A DNA stretch of 64,000 nucleotides from the NCBI RefSeq assembly GCF_947501665.1, contig NZ_CANMWS010000029.1:1-64000 (forward strand). Reading direction: 5' to 3'. The position numbers and the translations under genes were made by a program. Below, in pieces: positions 26,271 to 35,739 of the stretch; within the stretch, counting starts at the first letter, position 1; each line of letters begins with the position of its first letter. The notes under the pieces were generated by a model. The model saw nothing but the letters and a program-made list of their open reading frames with translations, was not told the origin of the DNA and searched no databases. This stretch comes from an uncultured Shewanella sp. (GTDB lineage: Bacteria > Pseudomonadota > Gammaproteobacteria > Enterobacterales > Shewanellaceae).

Positions 26271-27563
26271 TTAAATTTCGACTAAATGCGGTGGGATCAC
26301 AAAACTAAATGTACTGCCTTTGCCTAATTCACTGACAATATTCAATTCACTTTGATGATGACTCAAAGCATGTTTAGTGATTGCTAAACCCAGTCCCGTT
26401 CCTCCATTGCCTCGAGATCTTGCACTGTCCACTCGATAAAAGCGCTCAGTCAGTCGACCAATATGCTGCATTGCAATTCCTTCCCCTGTATCAGTAACAC
26501 TAAAAACACCTCCAGAAGGTGTGTGACGCCAACTGATCTCTATCACGCCACCTTCTGGGGTATACCGAATGGCATTAGAAATTAAATTTGAACAAGCGCT
26601 CCGTAATTGCACTTCATCACCGTGTACATTACATTTTTGCTCACAAAAAAAGTGCAGTTGATATTTCGACTGAGAGAGAGCTTTTGCTTCTTCTGTTAAG
26701 GTTTTAAACAAAGCCCCCATATTGATAGTTTGTTCTAAATCAATACTACTGGCATCTTCAATACGTGAAAGCACCAATAACTGCTCTACCATCAAACGCA
26801 TACGCGTCGTTTGCTGCTGCATTTGTTCCATAGCCTTTACATTTGGAGAATCCGGTTCAACCATTGATTGCATCATCTCAAGGTAGCCTTGCAAGACAGT
26901 TAATGGTGTTTTTAATTCATGAGACACATTTGCTACAAAATCTTTTCGCATGCCTTCCAGCTGTCTAACATGGGTAATATCTCGCGCAATAAGAAGATAC
27001 TGCCCTGTTCCATAAGGCATAATCCTAATCTCTAGCACTCCAGTATCAGATAAAGGTGCAGCCAATTCGAAAGACTCTGCATAGTCACCTTTTTTTAAAT
27101 ATAAAGAAAAGTCAGGATGACGAAGAAGATTATCTATGCGCTGGCCATTATCTTGAGGCCAGACCAACCCTAATAATAAACGAGCTAACTGATTACACCA
27201 TAAAATATTATATTCAGAATCGAGCACAACAGCGGCATCAGGTAAGGCTTCAGCACCTTGCCTAAAACGCCCTAAAATAAAAGCCAATTGAGAAATCCGC
27301 TTTCTATTTTTCCCTTGTAAGCGATAAATACCGTTAAACACCCCTTCCCAACTTCCACTGCCATTTGGAGGCGTTAATCGTCTGTCATGCCATAACCAAT
27401 AATTTAACCTAGAAATTTGATGATAATGCCAAATTAACAAGCCAATACTGCCTAGTAAGACTATTTCCATGACTTTATCGAGTAATAAGCCCAGAGAAAA
27501 GCAAAAAAACAAGAAAAAAACTAAACGAAAGAACAGACGGGAACCCGAATAGGAATTAAGCAT
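26271..27563 (-). CDS. phoR: Phosphate regulon sensor histidine kinase PhoR
   Basis: Membrane sensor kinase for phosphate limitation. Two close hydrophobic helices (about 8-45) anchor it without a large periplasmic domain, as in E. coli PhoR; a PAS domain follows (LDSEYNILWCNQLARLLLG), then the H-box VSHELKTPLT, N-box SNLISNAIRYTPEGG, G1 VTDTGEGI and G2 GGTGLGLAI. The frame opens at 27599, but AGG eight bases before the ATG at 27563 gives 430 aa, matching the E. coli length of 431. Unusually, it is separated from phoB by about 590 bp. Confidence 0.95.
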   Translation of the reverse strand: MLNSYSGSRLFFRLVFFLFFCFSLGLLLDKVMEIVLLGSIGLLIWHYHQISRLNYWLWHDRRLTPPNGSGSWEGVFNGIYRLQGKNRKRISQLAFILGRFRQGAEALPDAAVVLDSEYNILWCNQLARLLLGLVWPQDNGQRIDNLLRHPDFSLYLKKGDYAESFELAAPLSDTGVLEIRIMPYGTGQYLLIARDITHVRQLEGMRKDFVANVSHELKTPLTVLQGYLEMMQSMVEPDSPNVKAMEQMQQQTTRMRLMVEQLLVLSRIEDASSIDLEQTINMGALFKTLTEEAKALSQSKYQLHFFCEQKCNVHGDEVQLRSACSNLISNAIRYTPEGGVIEISWRHTPSGGVFSVTDTGEGIAMQHIGRLTERFYRVDSARSRGNGGTGLGLAITKHALSHHQSELNIVSELGKGSTFSFVIPPHLVEI

Positions 27564-28154
27564 AATACAACCTAAATACGGCACTAAAACACCGCACATT
27601 CAAAAAAGAAATAAACAACGTCAGGCTAGCCTCATTGATAGACAACCAATATTATACAAATAGTATTTATAATGCAGCCACCTATCACACTATACAGTAT
27701 TCCATTAATCTGACTTTTCAATATGCTATTACGTATAATACAATTTACTCTAGCAATGATATTCATCCCATAAGTTATCTAATCTAAGCCGCCAACAAGT
27801 ATGATTAATGTCTCCACACATATTGCTATGTCATTCTTCTTAAATAATGGTATTTCACAAGTGAAGTACACCAAATGATTAACAATTCTAAATATCTGGG
27901 GATTAGAGACACAACAAACTCATTAATCCATTCAGTCTCTTCAACATAAACCTAGAAACCTTGTTATCCCCAATACTTAAAAATAACTAAAATAATCAAC
28001 TGATGATAGAACCTAAAGTCTACACATAACTTAAACAAATTTTAGTCATATATCAACCACCGTATATCTATCATGAAAAGCGAATATTGTATTATCATCA
28101 GATGATTACTATAGAGGTAATCATTACTATTTCCATTAGAATATTAACTCATTA
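27564..28154. other. Long gap between phoB and phoR
   Basis: An AT-rich 590-bp spacer where most relatives have phoB and phoR adjacent. A perfect hairpin ATGATTAC/GTAATCAT (28102-28109 with 28117-28124) lies just after phoB. I see no coding frame, repeat family member or Pho box here. phoR probably has its own promoter in it. Confidence 0.5.
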
Positions 28155-28841
28155 TCATCGAGCTGAAAACCGATATCCTGCTCCTCGCACCGTTTGTATC
28201 AATCTATCATGTCCACCAAACTGTATCGCTTTCCGTAAACGCCTAATATGCACATCGACAGTTCTATCTTCAACGTAAACATTGGTTCCCCAGACATTAT
28301 CGAGTAACTGCTCTCGACTATAAACACGCTCAAGATGCGTCATAAAAAAATGTAATAATTTAAACTCAGTAGGCCCCATTTCAATCGCAACTTCACCAAC
28401 AGTGACTCTATGACTCACAGGATCAAGTTGTAAACCTTGAACATCAATCGTATCTTCTAAACAGGTTGGCGCACTTCGACGCATCACCGCTTTAATCCGC
28501 GCAACCAATTCTTTGGGTGAAAAAGGTTTAGTAATAAAATCATCGGCCCCCACTTCTAATCCACGCACCTTATCTTCTTCTTCTCCTCGTGCTGTTAACA
28601 TGATGATTGGGATCTGACGTGTAAACTCATCTTGGCGTAAACGCTTTGCTAACTGTATGCCACTGCCACCAGGAAACATCCAATCAAGTAAGACCAAATC
28701 AGGATAGGGTTCAGAAAGCTTAGCTAAAGCTGAATCATAGTCTTCTGCAGCAATAGTGTTAAAACCGTGTTGCTCGAGCACAAAAGTTAGCATATCTCGA
28801 ATAGCTAACTCATCTTCTACAATTAATATCCTTGCCGTCAT
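28155..28841 (-). CDS. phoB: Phosphate regulon response regulator PhoB
   Basis: OmpR-family response regulator. The receiver domain has the acidic pair EDE near residue 9-11, the phospho-accepting aspartate in LVLLDWMFPG (about 53), LTARGEE and the KPFSPKEL lysine. The C-terminal winged helix ends with VEDRTVDVHIRRLRKAI and TVRGAGYRFS. The frame is open to 28910, but the ATG at 28841 starting MTARILIVEDE gives 228 aa against 229 in E. coli. It would bind the boxes before pstS when phosphorylated by PhoR. Confidence 0.96.
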   Translation of the reverse strand: MTARILIVEDELAIRDMLTFVLEQHGFNTIAAEDYDSALAKLSEPYPDLVLLDWMFPGGSGIQLAKRLRQDEFTRQIPIIMLTARGEEEDKVRGLEVGADDFITKPFSPKELVARIKAVMRRSAPTCLEDTIDVQGLQLDPVSHRVTVGEVAIEMGPTEFKLLHFFMTHLERVYSREQLLDNVWGTNVYVEDRTVDVHIRRLRKAIQFGGHDRLIQTVRGAGYRFSAR

Positions 28842-29010
28842 AATTAATCTTCTATCAGTGAATTTTACACGACTATTATTGGTCAATTTTATTACAAAAA
28901 TATGAAACAACGCACGATATTTACCCTCAAAAGCAATATTCTCGTCTTGTTAACTTTACACAACATACTCAAGTCTCTTAAAAGTGTATGTTTTCAAATC
29001 GTTTTAATAT

Positions 29011-29261
29011 ATACCCGTGATACTTCAAGATGCATGTTTTCAGAGTGCGTAAAAGTGCCTAATTCAAGGCGTATTATTGCCGAAATGCTTATTGCCTTTT
29101 AAGATGATGCAACGTAGAAGTCGGTGCTTTTACACACTCCCAAAGGGCTGGCCTCTTTATATGTAAAAGCAAGGCCTTTTATACTGTGTTATTAAACATC
29201 GGCTTAGAATGCTAGGCTCTATGTTCAGCTGAATCCTGCAGCTTGGAAGTGTCACGGGTAT
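29011..29261. repeat. MITE-like element, family 1, copy B
   Basis: A 251-bp relative of 11000-11343 with ends ATACCCGTGATACTTCAAG and the inverted equivalent. The body keeps the TGCTTTTACA/TGTAAAAGCA pair. It lacks about 90 bp present in copy A; the junction falls at CTGA, present at both ends of the extra segment in copy A, so a short-repeat deletion is likely. It lies between phoB and the porin gene. Confidence 0.85.
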
Positions 29262-29264
29262 AGC

Positions 29265-29293
29265 AAACAAGGAGGTATATGCCTCCTTGTTTT
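29265..29293. terminator. Terminator between the porin gene and the repeat element
   Basis: An 11-bp perfect stem (29265-29275 with 29282-29292) with a six-base loop, 36 bases after the porin stop. The stem ends in AAAC/GTTT so it can work in both directions, though the T-runs are short. Confidence 0.7.
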
Positions 29294-29327
29294 ATCTTAC
29301 TTTTTCAATGAATGCAATGTCACATTT

Positions 29328-30383
29328 TTAGAATTTATGTTCAATCCCGACAGCAAAATACTTATCGGTTTCTTCACTACTGCCTGTATAAGCACTGTCG
29401 TAGGTACGATCTATCCAAAAAGCAAGCAATTTAGTTGGTTTAGCTAACTTATAATCAAAACCTGCAGCCCAAGATTGACCAACATCTTCCATGTCTTGAT
29501 ATTGTGCTTTTAACGTAAAATCATTTATAGGATAAGCTGCACTTAATAAATAACCATTTTCACGACTACCCGATACAGCACCTGTCTCATCATAGGTTTC
29601 TTCTTGTTGCTGGTACATCGCGCCCAGTTTAAGTTTCATGATGTTAACTTGCGCAGTCGCACGTAAGATTTCATAACCTTTCACATTATCATCATAAGCA
29701 ACTGATGCATAAAACATGGTTTTCTTTAAAGCTTTATCGCCATAAAATGCGGCAATACTATACCCATTCTCACCATATTGATTCGCTTCTGCATCAGCGA
29801 CATAAGTTGCACCAATTCTAAAGCCATTCATATCAGGCGTTAAATAGGTTGCTGTTTGTGCCATACGATTTTGGCCTTTAAACAGATATTTAATATCACC
29901 ATCTAAATCATTAAACTGATCAACTTTACCTTCTGAACGTTTAAAAATCGTGTCATTACGGCCCACAGCCAGTGAGCCTAAATCTCCTCTTAATCCAACA
30001 AATTGATTACGAGCTGTAAAGTTATCCGAACTATCAGAGCCCACATCCACCTTATACTCAATGGTATAAAAAGCTTCAAGTGAATCTGTAATTTGATAGC
30101 CACCTTTAACCCCTAAACGAGACTCATTACTTTGAATAGTGTTTTCAGTATCGCCATTTTCATCGTTATATTGGCCCGTAATATTGAGCTTGCCGTATAA
30201 GATCACCGCATCATCTGAGGCTTGTTGGCTTTGCATGGTATTTCCACGCTCACTGTCAATATTAATATCTGTCTCAACTTCTTGTTTATTCGTTGTATGT
30301 GTTGCTTCAGCAGCCTGAGCAGAGGCCAAAGTGAGTGAAGCCAGCGTGGAAGCTAATAGAGTTTTATGAAAAACATTCATCAA
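29328..30383 (-). CDS. Gram-negative general porin (OmpC/PhoE-like)
   Basis: A 351-residue outer-membrane beta-barrel. The signal peptide is residues 1-25 (KTLLASTLASLTLASAQAAEA). Porin features are the first strand VILYGKLNITGQYN, alternating beta-strand pattern, LRGDLGSLAVGRND in the early barrel, and the terminal phenylalanine (GIEHKF) needed for outer-membrane assembly. An extra acidic segment of about 25 residues separates the signal peptide from the barrel. The position next to phoB-phoR-pstS suggests a phosphate-linked porin, but I find no Pho box in front of it. Confidence 0.9.
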   Translation of the reverse strand: MMNVFHKTLLASTLASLTLASAQAAEATHTTNKQEVETDINIDSERGNTMQSQQASDDAVILYGKLNITGQYNDENGDTENTIQSNESRLGVKGGYQITDSLEAFYTIEYKVDVGSDSSDNFTARNQFVGLRGDLGSLAVGRNDTIFKRSEGKVDQFNDLDGDIKYLFKGQNRMAQTATYLTPDMNGFRIGATYVADAEANQYGENGYSIAAFYGDKALKKTMFYASVAYDDNVKGYEILRATAQVNIMKLKLGAMYQQQEETYDETGAVSGSRENGYLLSAAYPINDFTLKAQYQDMEDVGQSWAAGFDYKLAKPTKLLAFWIDRTYDSAYTGSSEETDKYFAVGIEHKF

Positions 30384-30649
30384 TTCATCCTTTGGCGTTA
30401 ATTCGCCTTCGTTATTGGTTTTCGAGCGCTATAATGCAACATCTTTATTTCATTTTTATTTCAATAATTATCTTATGATGCATTTAAATTAATTAAAAGG
30501 TTTGTTGTTAATCAAATGTGAGTATTCCGGATTTTCATCTCTGTTCCTGTTACGGATAAATAATCAAAATGAACGTATGGATTAGAGTTTACCCACACTC
30601 GACAATGCCTTACACTTCTGTGCTTAATTTCTCACTAGGTGTGCTATAT

Positions 30650-31558
30650 ATGTGGTTCAAAAACCTTACCCTTTACCGCTTCAACAAACCCTTTGATATT
30701 GATACAGAAAAACTTGAACAATCACTTTCTGATTTCACTTTCTCACCTTGTTCAAGTCAAGATATCAGTCAATTTGGTTTTTCTAATGCCTTAGGGAAGC
30801 TAGGACAAGCATTGGTTCATACAGCAGAGAATAGACATCTTATATGCGCCACTAAAGAAGAAAAAATTCTTCCAGCCCAAGTGATTAAAGAAGCATTAGA
30901 AGAAAAGGTTATACTGATTGAAACGGAAGAAAACCGTCAATTAGCCAAAAAAGAGAAAGATGCCTTAAAAGATGACATTATTACCAGTTTATTGCCTCGT
31001 GCCTTTTCAAGACGCAGTCAAATTCACGCATTAATTTTGCCAGAAATTAATATGATTTTAGTGGATAGCAGTAGCGCAACGAAAGCTGAAGAACTATTGG
31101 CATTATTAAGAAAAGCCTTAGGCAGTTTACCCATAGTCCCCTTAAGCTTTCAAACCCCCATAGAAAGCCAATTAACTGAATGGCTCAAAATAGGAAACGC
31201 CCCTCAAGGGTTTGAAATGCAAGATGAGGCAGAACTCAAATCTGATTCAGATGAAGGAGGAATCGTACGTTTCAAACAACAAGATCTGAGTGAAGATGAA
31301 GTGCTTGCCCATATTGAAGTCGGTAAGCAAGTACACAAACTAGCCTTACATTTTGGTCAATCTATCGCTTTTTTAATCCAATCAGATGCAAGCCTTAAAC
31401 GACTTAAGTTTTCTGAAGAATTTAGAGCAGAAAATGATGATGTTGCCGATGAAGATCCATTAACGCGTCTTGATGCCGATTTTGCATTAATGAGTTCCGA
31501 ACTCATCGCACTTATCAACACATTGATTGAGGCGCTAGGGGATATCGAAGAGCATTAA
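30650..31558 (+). CDS. rdgC: Recombination-associated protein RdgC
   Basis: Nucleoid-associated, ring-shaped DNA-binding protein that limits RecA loading. The start MWFKNLTLYRFNKPFDID is diagnostic, and the C-terminal part (LHFGQSIAFLIQSD, LDADFALMSSEL) matches too. The frame opens at 30569, but AGGTG before the ATG at 30650 and the family N-terminus fix the start, giving 302 aa (E. coli 303). It ends at a bidirectional terminator and converges with the M61 peptidase gene. Confidence 0.96.
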   Translation: MWFKNLTLYRFNKPFDIDTEKLEQSLSDFTFSPCSSQDISQFGFSNALGKLGQALVHTAENRHLICATKEEKILPAQVIKEALEEKVILIETEENRQLAKKEKDALKDDIITSLLPRAFSRRSQIHALILPEINMILVDSSSATKAEELLALLRKALGSLPIVPLSFQTPIESQLTEWLKIGNAPQGFEMQDEAELKSDSDEGGIVRFKQQDLSEDEVLAHIEVGKQVHKLALHFGQSIAFLIQSDASLKRLKFSEEFRAENDDVADEDPLTRLDADFALMSSELIALINTLIEALGDIEEH

Positions 31559-31572
31559 GCCCCACGAATAAA

Positions 31573-31606
31573 AATGGCAGCCTCAATAACGGGCTGCCAT
31601 TCTTTC
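31573..31606. terminator. Bidirectional terminator between rdgC and the M61 peptidase gene
   Basis: A 10-bp stem (31573-31582 with 31592-31601) with a 9-base loop, followed by TCTTT on the plus strand and five T on the minus strand. Confidence 0.85.
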
Positions 31607-31611
31607 AACTG

Positions 31612-33414
31612 TTACAGTTTTATCCATTCCCCTTTTTCATCAAAAGGCCATTCTATACCTAGCCACGCTGTCAAAAAGGCTTTTTGTTCTCTCGTCGGTG
31701 ACTTAACACTGCTTAACTGTAATGGACTATTTGGCTGCGCCGCTAACGTCACAGGCACAGCTTTTAATTGTTGCTCTTGAAAAACAGTCAAAGTAATCGT
31801 CTGCCCAGCAGTAAAATCTTGGATACGTTTTTCAAGCTCTTCAGGTGTCACTTTTAAGCCATTAATCGCAACTAATTCATCGCCTAAAGTGAGACCTGCG
31901 TTCCAAGCCGGACTATCTCGCAATACTTCTAACATAACCAAACTCCCTTCTTCAAACGTCACTCCTGTAAAAGGGATGTCTCTCATTCCATCTTTATAAG
32001 TTATGACGATTCCAGCAGTTTCCAGTAATTCAGAAAATTCCAATTGCACTGGTGACTCCACATATTGAGACCACCATTGTTGATAATCTTGGCCTGATAA
32101 TGTCTTTAAAATAGCTTTTACATCATCCACATCATAAGATTTAGGTACTGAAAAGTCTTGATATAACTTTTGATGCACATCTCGATAAGATACGTTATTC
32201 GATGTGTTTTTCAATAATGAAAAATCCAAAGCAAGTGAGGCCAAATAGCCTTCAGAGTATATACTCACGCTATTATTTACCGAATAATCTCCCCTAGCGC
32301 TGACCCATTGATTTTGGCTGGCTTCAGATACCGATTGAATTTGATTTCCAGGCGTATGTCGACTCAAAGTAATTCTCTCGGCTAAATCATCAAAAAACTC
32401 TTCAGCAGTGATCACACCCGCCCTTAATAACAATTGACTTTGAAAGTAACTGGTTGACCCCTCTGATATCCATAATAACGGCGTTAATTTTTCATACTGA
32501 TAATCATAAGGAACGAGACCTTTAGGCCGATAAGCCTTCACATTCCACGTATGAATAAACTCATGTGCAGCAGTCTTAATAAAACTGAGATAATCTTCTC
32601 TATCACGAAAATTAAAACGGGGCTTTTGAATGATAGTAGAATTAAGATGCTCTGTTGCCCCACTTTCTCCACTTGTTGCATGGATCATATATAAATAACG
32701 AGAAAAAGGATAATCAGACCAAATGGCAGAAGCTTGGCGACTTAGTTTGGTTAAATCTGTCACTATTTGCTGAAGATCATAGTTTCCTTCTCCCCAGACC
32801 ACGAGTCCATATTGCTTACCATCCACATTAAACTCTCGATACTGGCTTAAGCCCGACTCAATCGGGGAGTCAACCAACACATCATAATTCATTGCAGTGA
32901 AATGATGTAAACCCTCTCCCCTTTCCATACCCGAATAACTTTTCCACTCTTGGGGTACGGATAAATGTACGTTAACCTTATCTTCTCTGTAAGTAGGGCT
33001 GTACATAAAGGTGCCTGAAGCATCTAAAAATGCATGGGTGCCATTAATATGACTGACTCTTTGGCCCAGTAAATTTGCATGTAACTGATAAGAAACTGTC
33101 ACACTCGTCGGTTTATCTAGCACTATTTGCCATTCCCCACTGCTCTCTCTTCGCCAAGGCAGTGGCTCTCCTTGAGGATCCGTCGCAGTAAACGAACGAA
33201 TATTATTCGACAAAGGTAACACTTGATATTTTCCGGTTCGCCAAACTGGCAAATTCACCGTCAACATCTTCGATTGTGTTTTCGGAAATTGAATATCCAC
33301 ACGAGCAAGATGATGCTCAGGCTCAACAATATCAATAAAGTAATTAACATCACTGTATACAGGTAAACTCAAAAATGCGCCGCAAAGAGTTACAAATGAA
33401 ACTGACTTTTTCAC
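31612..33414 (-). CDS. M61 family metallopeptidase with PDZ domain
   Basis: A 600-residue glycyl-aminopeptidase-type zinc enzyme. A signal peptide covers about residues 1-21, so it acts in the periplasm or beyond. The N-terminal beta domain is followed by the catalytic domain with the zinc motif HEFIHTWNVK (about 281-290) and the second glutamate in WISEGSTSYF. A PDZ domain sits near 500-570 (LRDSPAWNAGLTLGDELVAING). This architecture is typical of proteobacterial M61 proteins, whose physiological substrates are unknown. Its start is 118 bases from the divergent TPR gene. Confidence 0.92.
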   Translation of the reverse strand: MKKSVSFVTLCGAFLSLPVYSDVNYFIDIVEPEHHLARVDIQFPKTQSKMLTVNLPVWRTGKYQVLPLSNNIRSFTATDPQGEPLPWRRESSGEWQIVLDKPTSVTVSYQLHANLLGQRVSHINGTHAFLDASGTFMYSPTYREDKVNVHLSVPQEWKSYSGMERGEGLHHFTAMNYDVLVDSPIESGLSQYREFNVDGKQYGLVVWGEGNYDLQQIVTDLTKLSRQASAIWSDYPFSRYLYMIHATSGESGATEHLNSTIIQKPRFNFRDREDYLSFIKTAAHEFIHTWNVKAYRPKGLVPYDYQYEKLTPLLWISEGSTSYFQSQLLLRAGVITAEEFFDDLAERITLSRHTPGNQIQSVSEASQNQWVSARGDYSVNNSVSIYSEGYLASLALDFSLLKNTSNNVSYRDVHQKLYQDFSVPKSYDVDDVKAILKTLSGQDYQQWWSQYVESPVQLEFSELLETAGIVITYKDGMRDIPFTGVTFEEGSLVMLEVLRDSPAWNAGLTLGDELVAINGLKVTPEELEKRIQDFTAGQTITLTVFQEQQLKAVPVTLAAQPNSPLQLSSVKSPTREQKAFLTAWLGIEWPFDEKGEWIKL

Positions 33415-33532
33415 TAAAACACCATTATGTTATTATAATTTATAATTAAAAAATAAAAGTATAACATTAGAATCAAGCATACTGGTATAATCAAAAAAGA
33501 ATCCTTGTAAGTGAATAAAGGCTAGCGGTTTT

Positions 33533-35662
33533 ATGCGTTTCTTGTTGTTATTACTTCCCCTTGCGCTATTAATGCTTTCTTTTACAGCGAGATCGGAAAA
33601 TGAATTTTTACTCGAAGTGAAATTAAGAGAAAACCCCCACCTTGTATTACAAGACATACTCACAAGTCTACCGACTCGCTTTAGCTTTAATAACCAAGCT
33701 GACTTTTCTCAATTGGTTCGAACCAGCTCACTGACCAGTAGTGAATTAAAACATCAGCTATTGCAACTGGCTCGGCTTTATCTACTTACTGACATCAATA
33801 CCCAACTCACGACGAATGAACGTTACCAACGTGCAAAAAAAATTATTAAATCAATGGAAACCATCGTAGAAACACCCTTAGAACACAGCATGTTATTGAT
33901 GTTAAAAGGACGCTACTTAAAACAAACCGTCCAAGACTACACTGGCGCCATTGACTTGTATAAACAAGCACTGGAAAAAATAGGGTTACAATCTTCTCCC
34001 AAAGAACGTTTACTCAAGTACATTCTCTATGAAGAGCTAGGGATTATGTATAGAATGATTAAGCAAAATGATTTATCTCTTTCATATTTAAATCAATGTA
34101 AAACCCTTGCATTCTCAATGAAAAATAAGTATCTAATTGTAAAATCTGAGATTTATTTAGGCCGCTATCATCAAACGAAAGAAGAATTAACAGAATCGTT
34201 AGAGCATTTTACTGAGGCAATCATTTTATCTGAACATATCAAAATGCCCGCTTTAAGGGCTGAACTTTATATGCAAGTTGCACGAGTTTACAAAAGCTTA
34301 GAACAATGGGATAACGCGCTCAAATATACTCAAGATGCCTCACTTATTTATACAAAAATAAAAAAAGAGCATAAAGTTATTGCTTCCATCAGGCTAATGG
34401 CCATGATTTATGCTGAAAAAGGACAATGGAATTACGCCATCGATTACCATTTAACAGCCTTACAATCGGATATTCATTTAGGTTATTTTATTGGTCAAGC
34501 TATTGATTATCATAACCTTGGTGAAGCTTACTTTCAAAGTAAAGACTATAAAACCGCTTACAGTTACCTCAAAAAAGCAGATATCATTTTTTCCGATAAA
34601 AAGGCCCATCATTATCTTGTCTATAATGATTTGCTTCTCGCACAGACAACACTCGCAATCAATCAATATTCTCCCGCGAAAATGTTTGCTATCAATGCGT
34701 TTGATAATGCGGATCAGCTCAACTTACTCGAAGAGAAAAAACAAGCATTACAATTACAAATCACTGCTTATAAACATTTAAATCAATATGCTCTTGCATT
34801 ATCCGCACTAGAAAATTGGATACAATTAGACTCTACGGCTCAAATCCACAAAAAAAACAATCACCATGCCAATGCTATTTTGGCTCAACAAAAACTCCAA
34901 TCAACACTGACTAATGCCAATCATCGACATAATAGCGATATTAATTTACAAAATCGTTACCAATTTATATTGGCCGTGATGATTATATTCATGATTTTTT
35001 TGAGCATGGCTTATTTAGGCTTATGGCGTAACCGACGCCTTATGGCTATCAAGCTCACTGAACAATCACAATACTTAAATACCGATCCTATTACCAATTT
35101 ACCTGACTATAATGCTTTTATTTCAAGACTATCAAAATCGAATATCAATCAACCTTGCTGTATCGCCTTATGTGCATTAAGTGAACAACTTAATGCTGAT
35201 TTCACTTTAGATTTGAAAAACAGCCGTGATTTACATCAAGCACAATATACAGCAATAAGCCAAGCATTAAACACAGAGACCTTTTATATTCGCCCAGGAG
35301 TTTTTGCACTCTTTATGCCAGATAATACTGATGCCACCTGTTTCATGCATACATTTCGAGATTGTCTCAATAACCACCAATGGCAAACAAGCCTTCATGT
35401 CGGCTTATTAAATTTACCCTTACATGCCGATCCTGCCATCAAAGTTGATCTGGAAACTCATTTTGGTACCGCCCAAATGATGCTGGCCGGCGCAATAAGT
35501 TTAGGTCCTCAGCAAGACACTTACGTGACCATGACAACATTAGATTTCGCACCCGCCAGTATTTTCACTCCTCCTTTATATCCGCAATTAAAACGCAATA
35601 TTGAACGAGGACTCATTAAAATTGAAACCAATGGGGACAAAAACGGTATTATCTGGCCCTAA
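33533..35662 (+). CDS. TPR-repeat membrane protein with a degenerate GGDEF-like C-terminal domain
   Basis: A 709-residue protein with a signal peptide or anchor (1-21), about eight tetratricopeptide repeats (roughly 95-430, for example AIDYHNLGEAYFQSKDYKTA), a transmembrane helix at about 478-500 and a cytoplasmic C-terminal domain. That domain opens with TDPITNLPDYNAFISRL, the start of a GGDEF fold, but the catalytic loop reads IRPGVFALFMP, so it lacks the GG[DE]EF residues and should not make c-di-GMP. It may be a periplasmic peptide- or protein-sensing partner of the diguanylate cyclase 77 bases downstream, which is inferred from order only. Confidence 0.8.
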   Translation: MRFLLLLLPLALLMLSFTARSENEFLLEVKLRENPHLVLQDILTSLPTRFSFNNQADFSQLVRTSSLTSSELKHQLLQLARLYLLTDINTQLTTNERYQRAKKIIKSMETIVETPLEHSMLLMLKGRYLKQTVQDYTGAIDLYKQALEKIGLQSSPKERLLKYILYEELGIMYRMIKQNDLSLSYLNQCKTLAFSMKNKYLIVKSEIYLGRYHQTKEELTESLEHFTEAIILSEHIKMPALRAELYMQVARVYKSLEQWDNALKYTQDASLIYTKIKKEHKVIASIRLMAMIYAEKGQWNYAIDYHLTALQSDIHLGYFIGQAIDYHNLGEAYFQSKDYKTAYSYLKKADIIFSDKKAHHYLVYNDLLLAQTTLAINQYSPAKMFAINAFDNADQLNLLEEKKQALQLQITAYKHLNQYALALSALENWIQLDSTAQIHKKNNHHANAILAQQKLQSTLTNANHRHNSDINLQNRYQFILAVMIIFMIFLSMAYLGLWRNRRLMAIKLTEQSQYLNTDPITNLPDYNAFISRLSKSNINQPCCIALCALSEQLNADFTLDLKNSRDLHQAQYTAISQALNTETFYIRPGVFALFMPDNTDATCFMHTFRDCLNNHQWQTSLHVGLLNLPLHADPAIKVDLETHFGTAQMMLAGAISLGPQQDTYVTMTTLDFAPASIFTPPLYPQLKRNIERGLIKIETNGDKNGIIWP

Positions 35663-35739
35663 ATCCATTTTTAACAACCTCTAATGGCTAGTCAACAATA
35701 ACATTGTTTCATAATAAAATAGCTCATCAGGATAGAGTA

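Noticed and set aside
28902..29102. 66-codon rightward frame before and in the second inverted-repeat element
   Set aside because: It spans the edge of the element and the phoB control region, and has no homology-like pattern.
30384..30649. Pho box before the porin gene
   Set aside because: The neighbourhood suggested one, but I could not find phased TGTCAT-like elements between the porin and rdgC genes.
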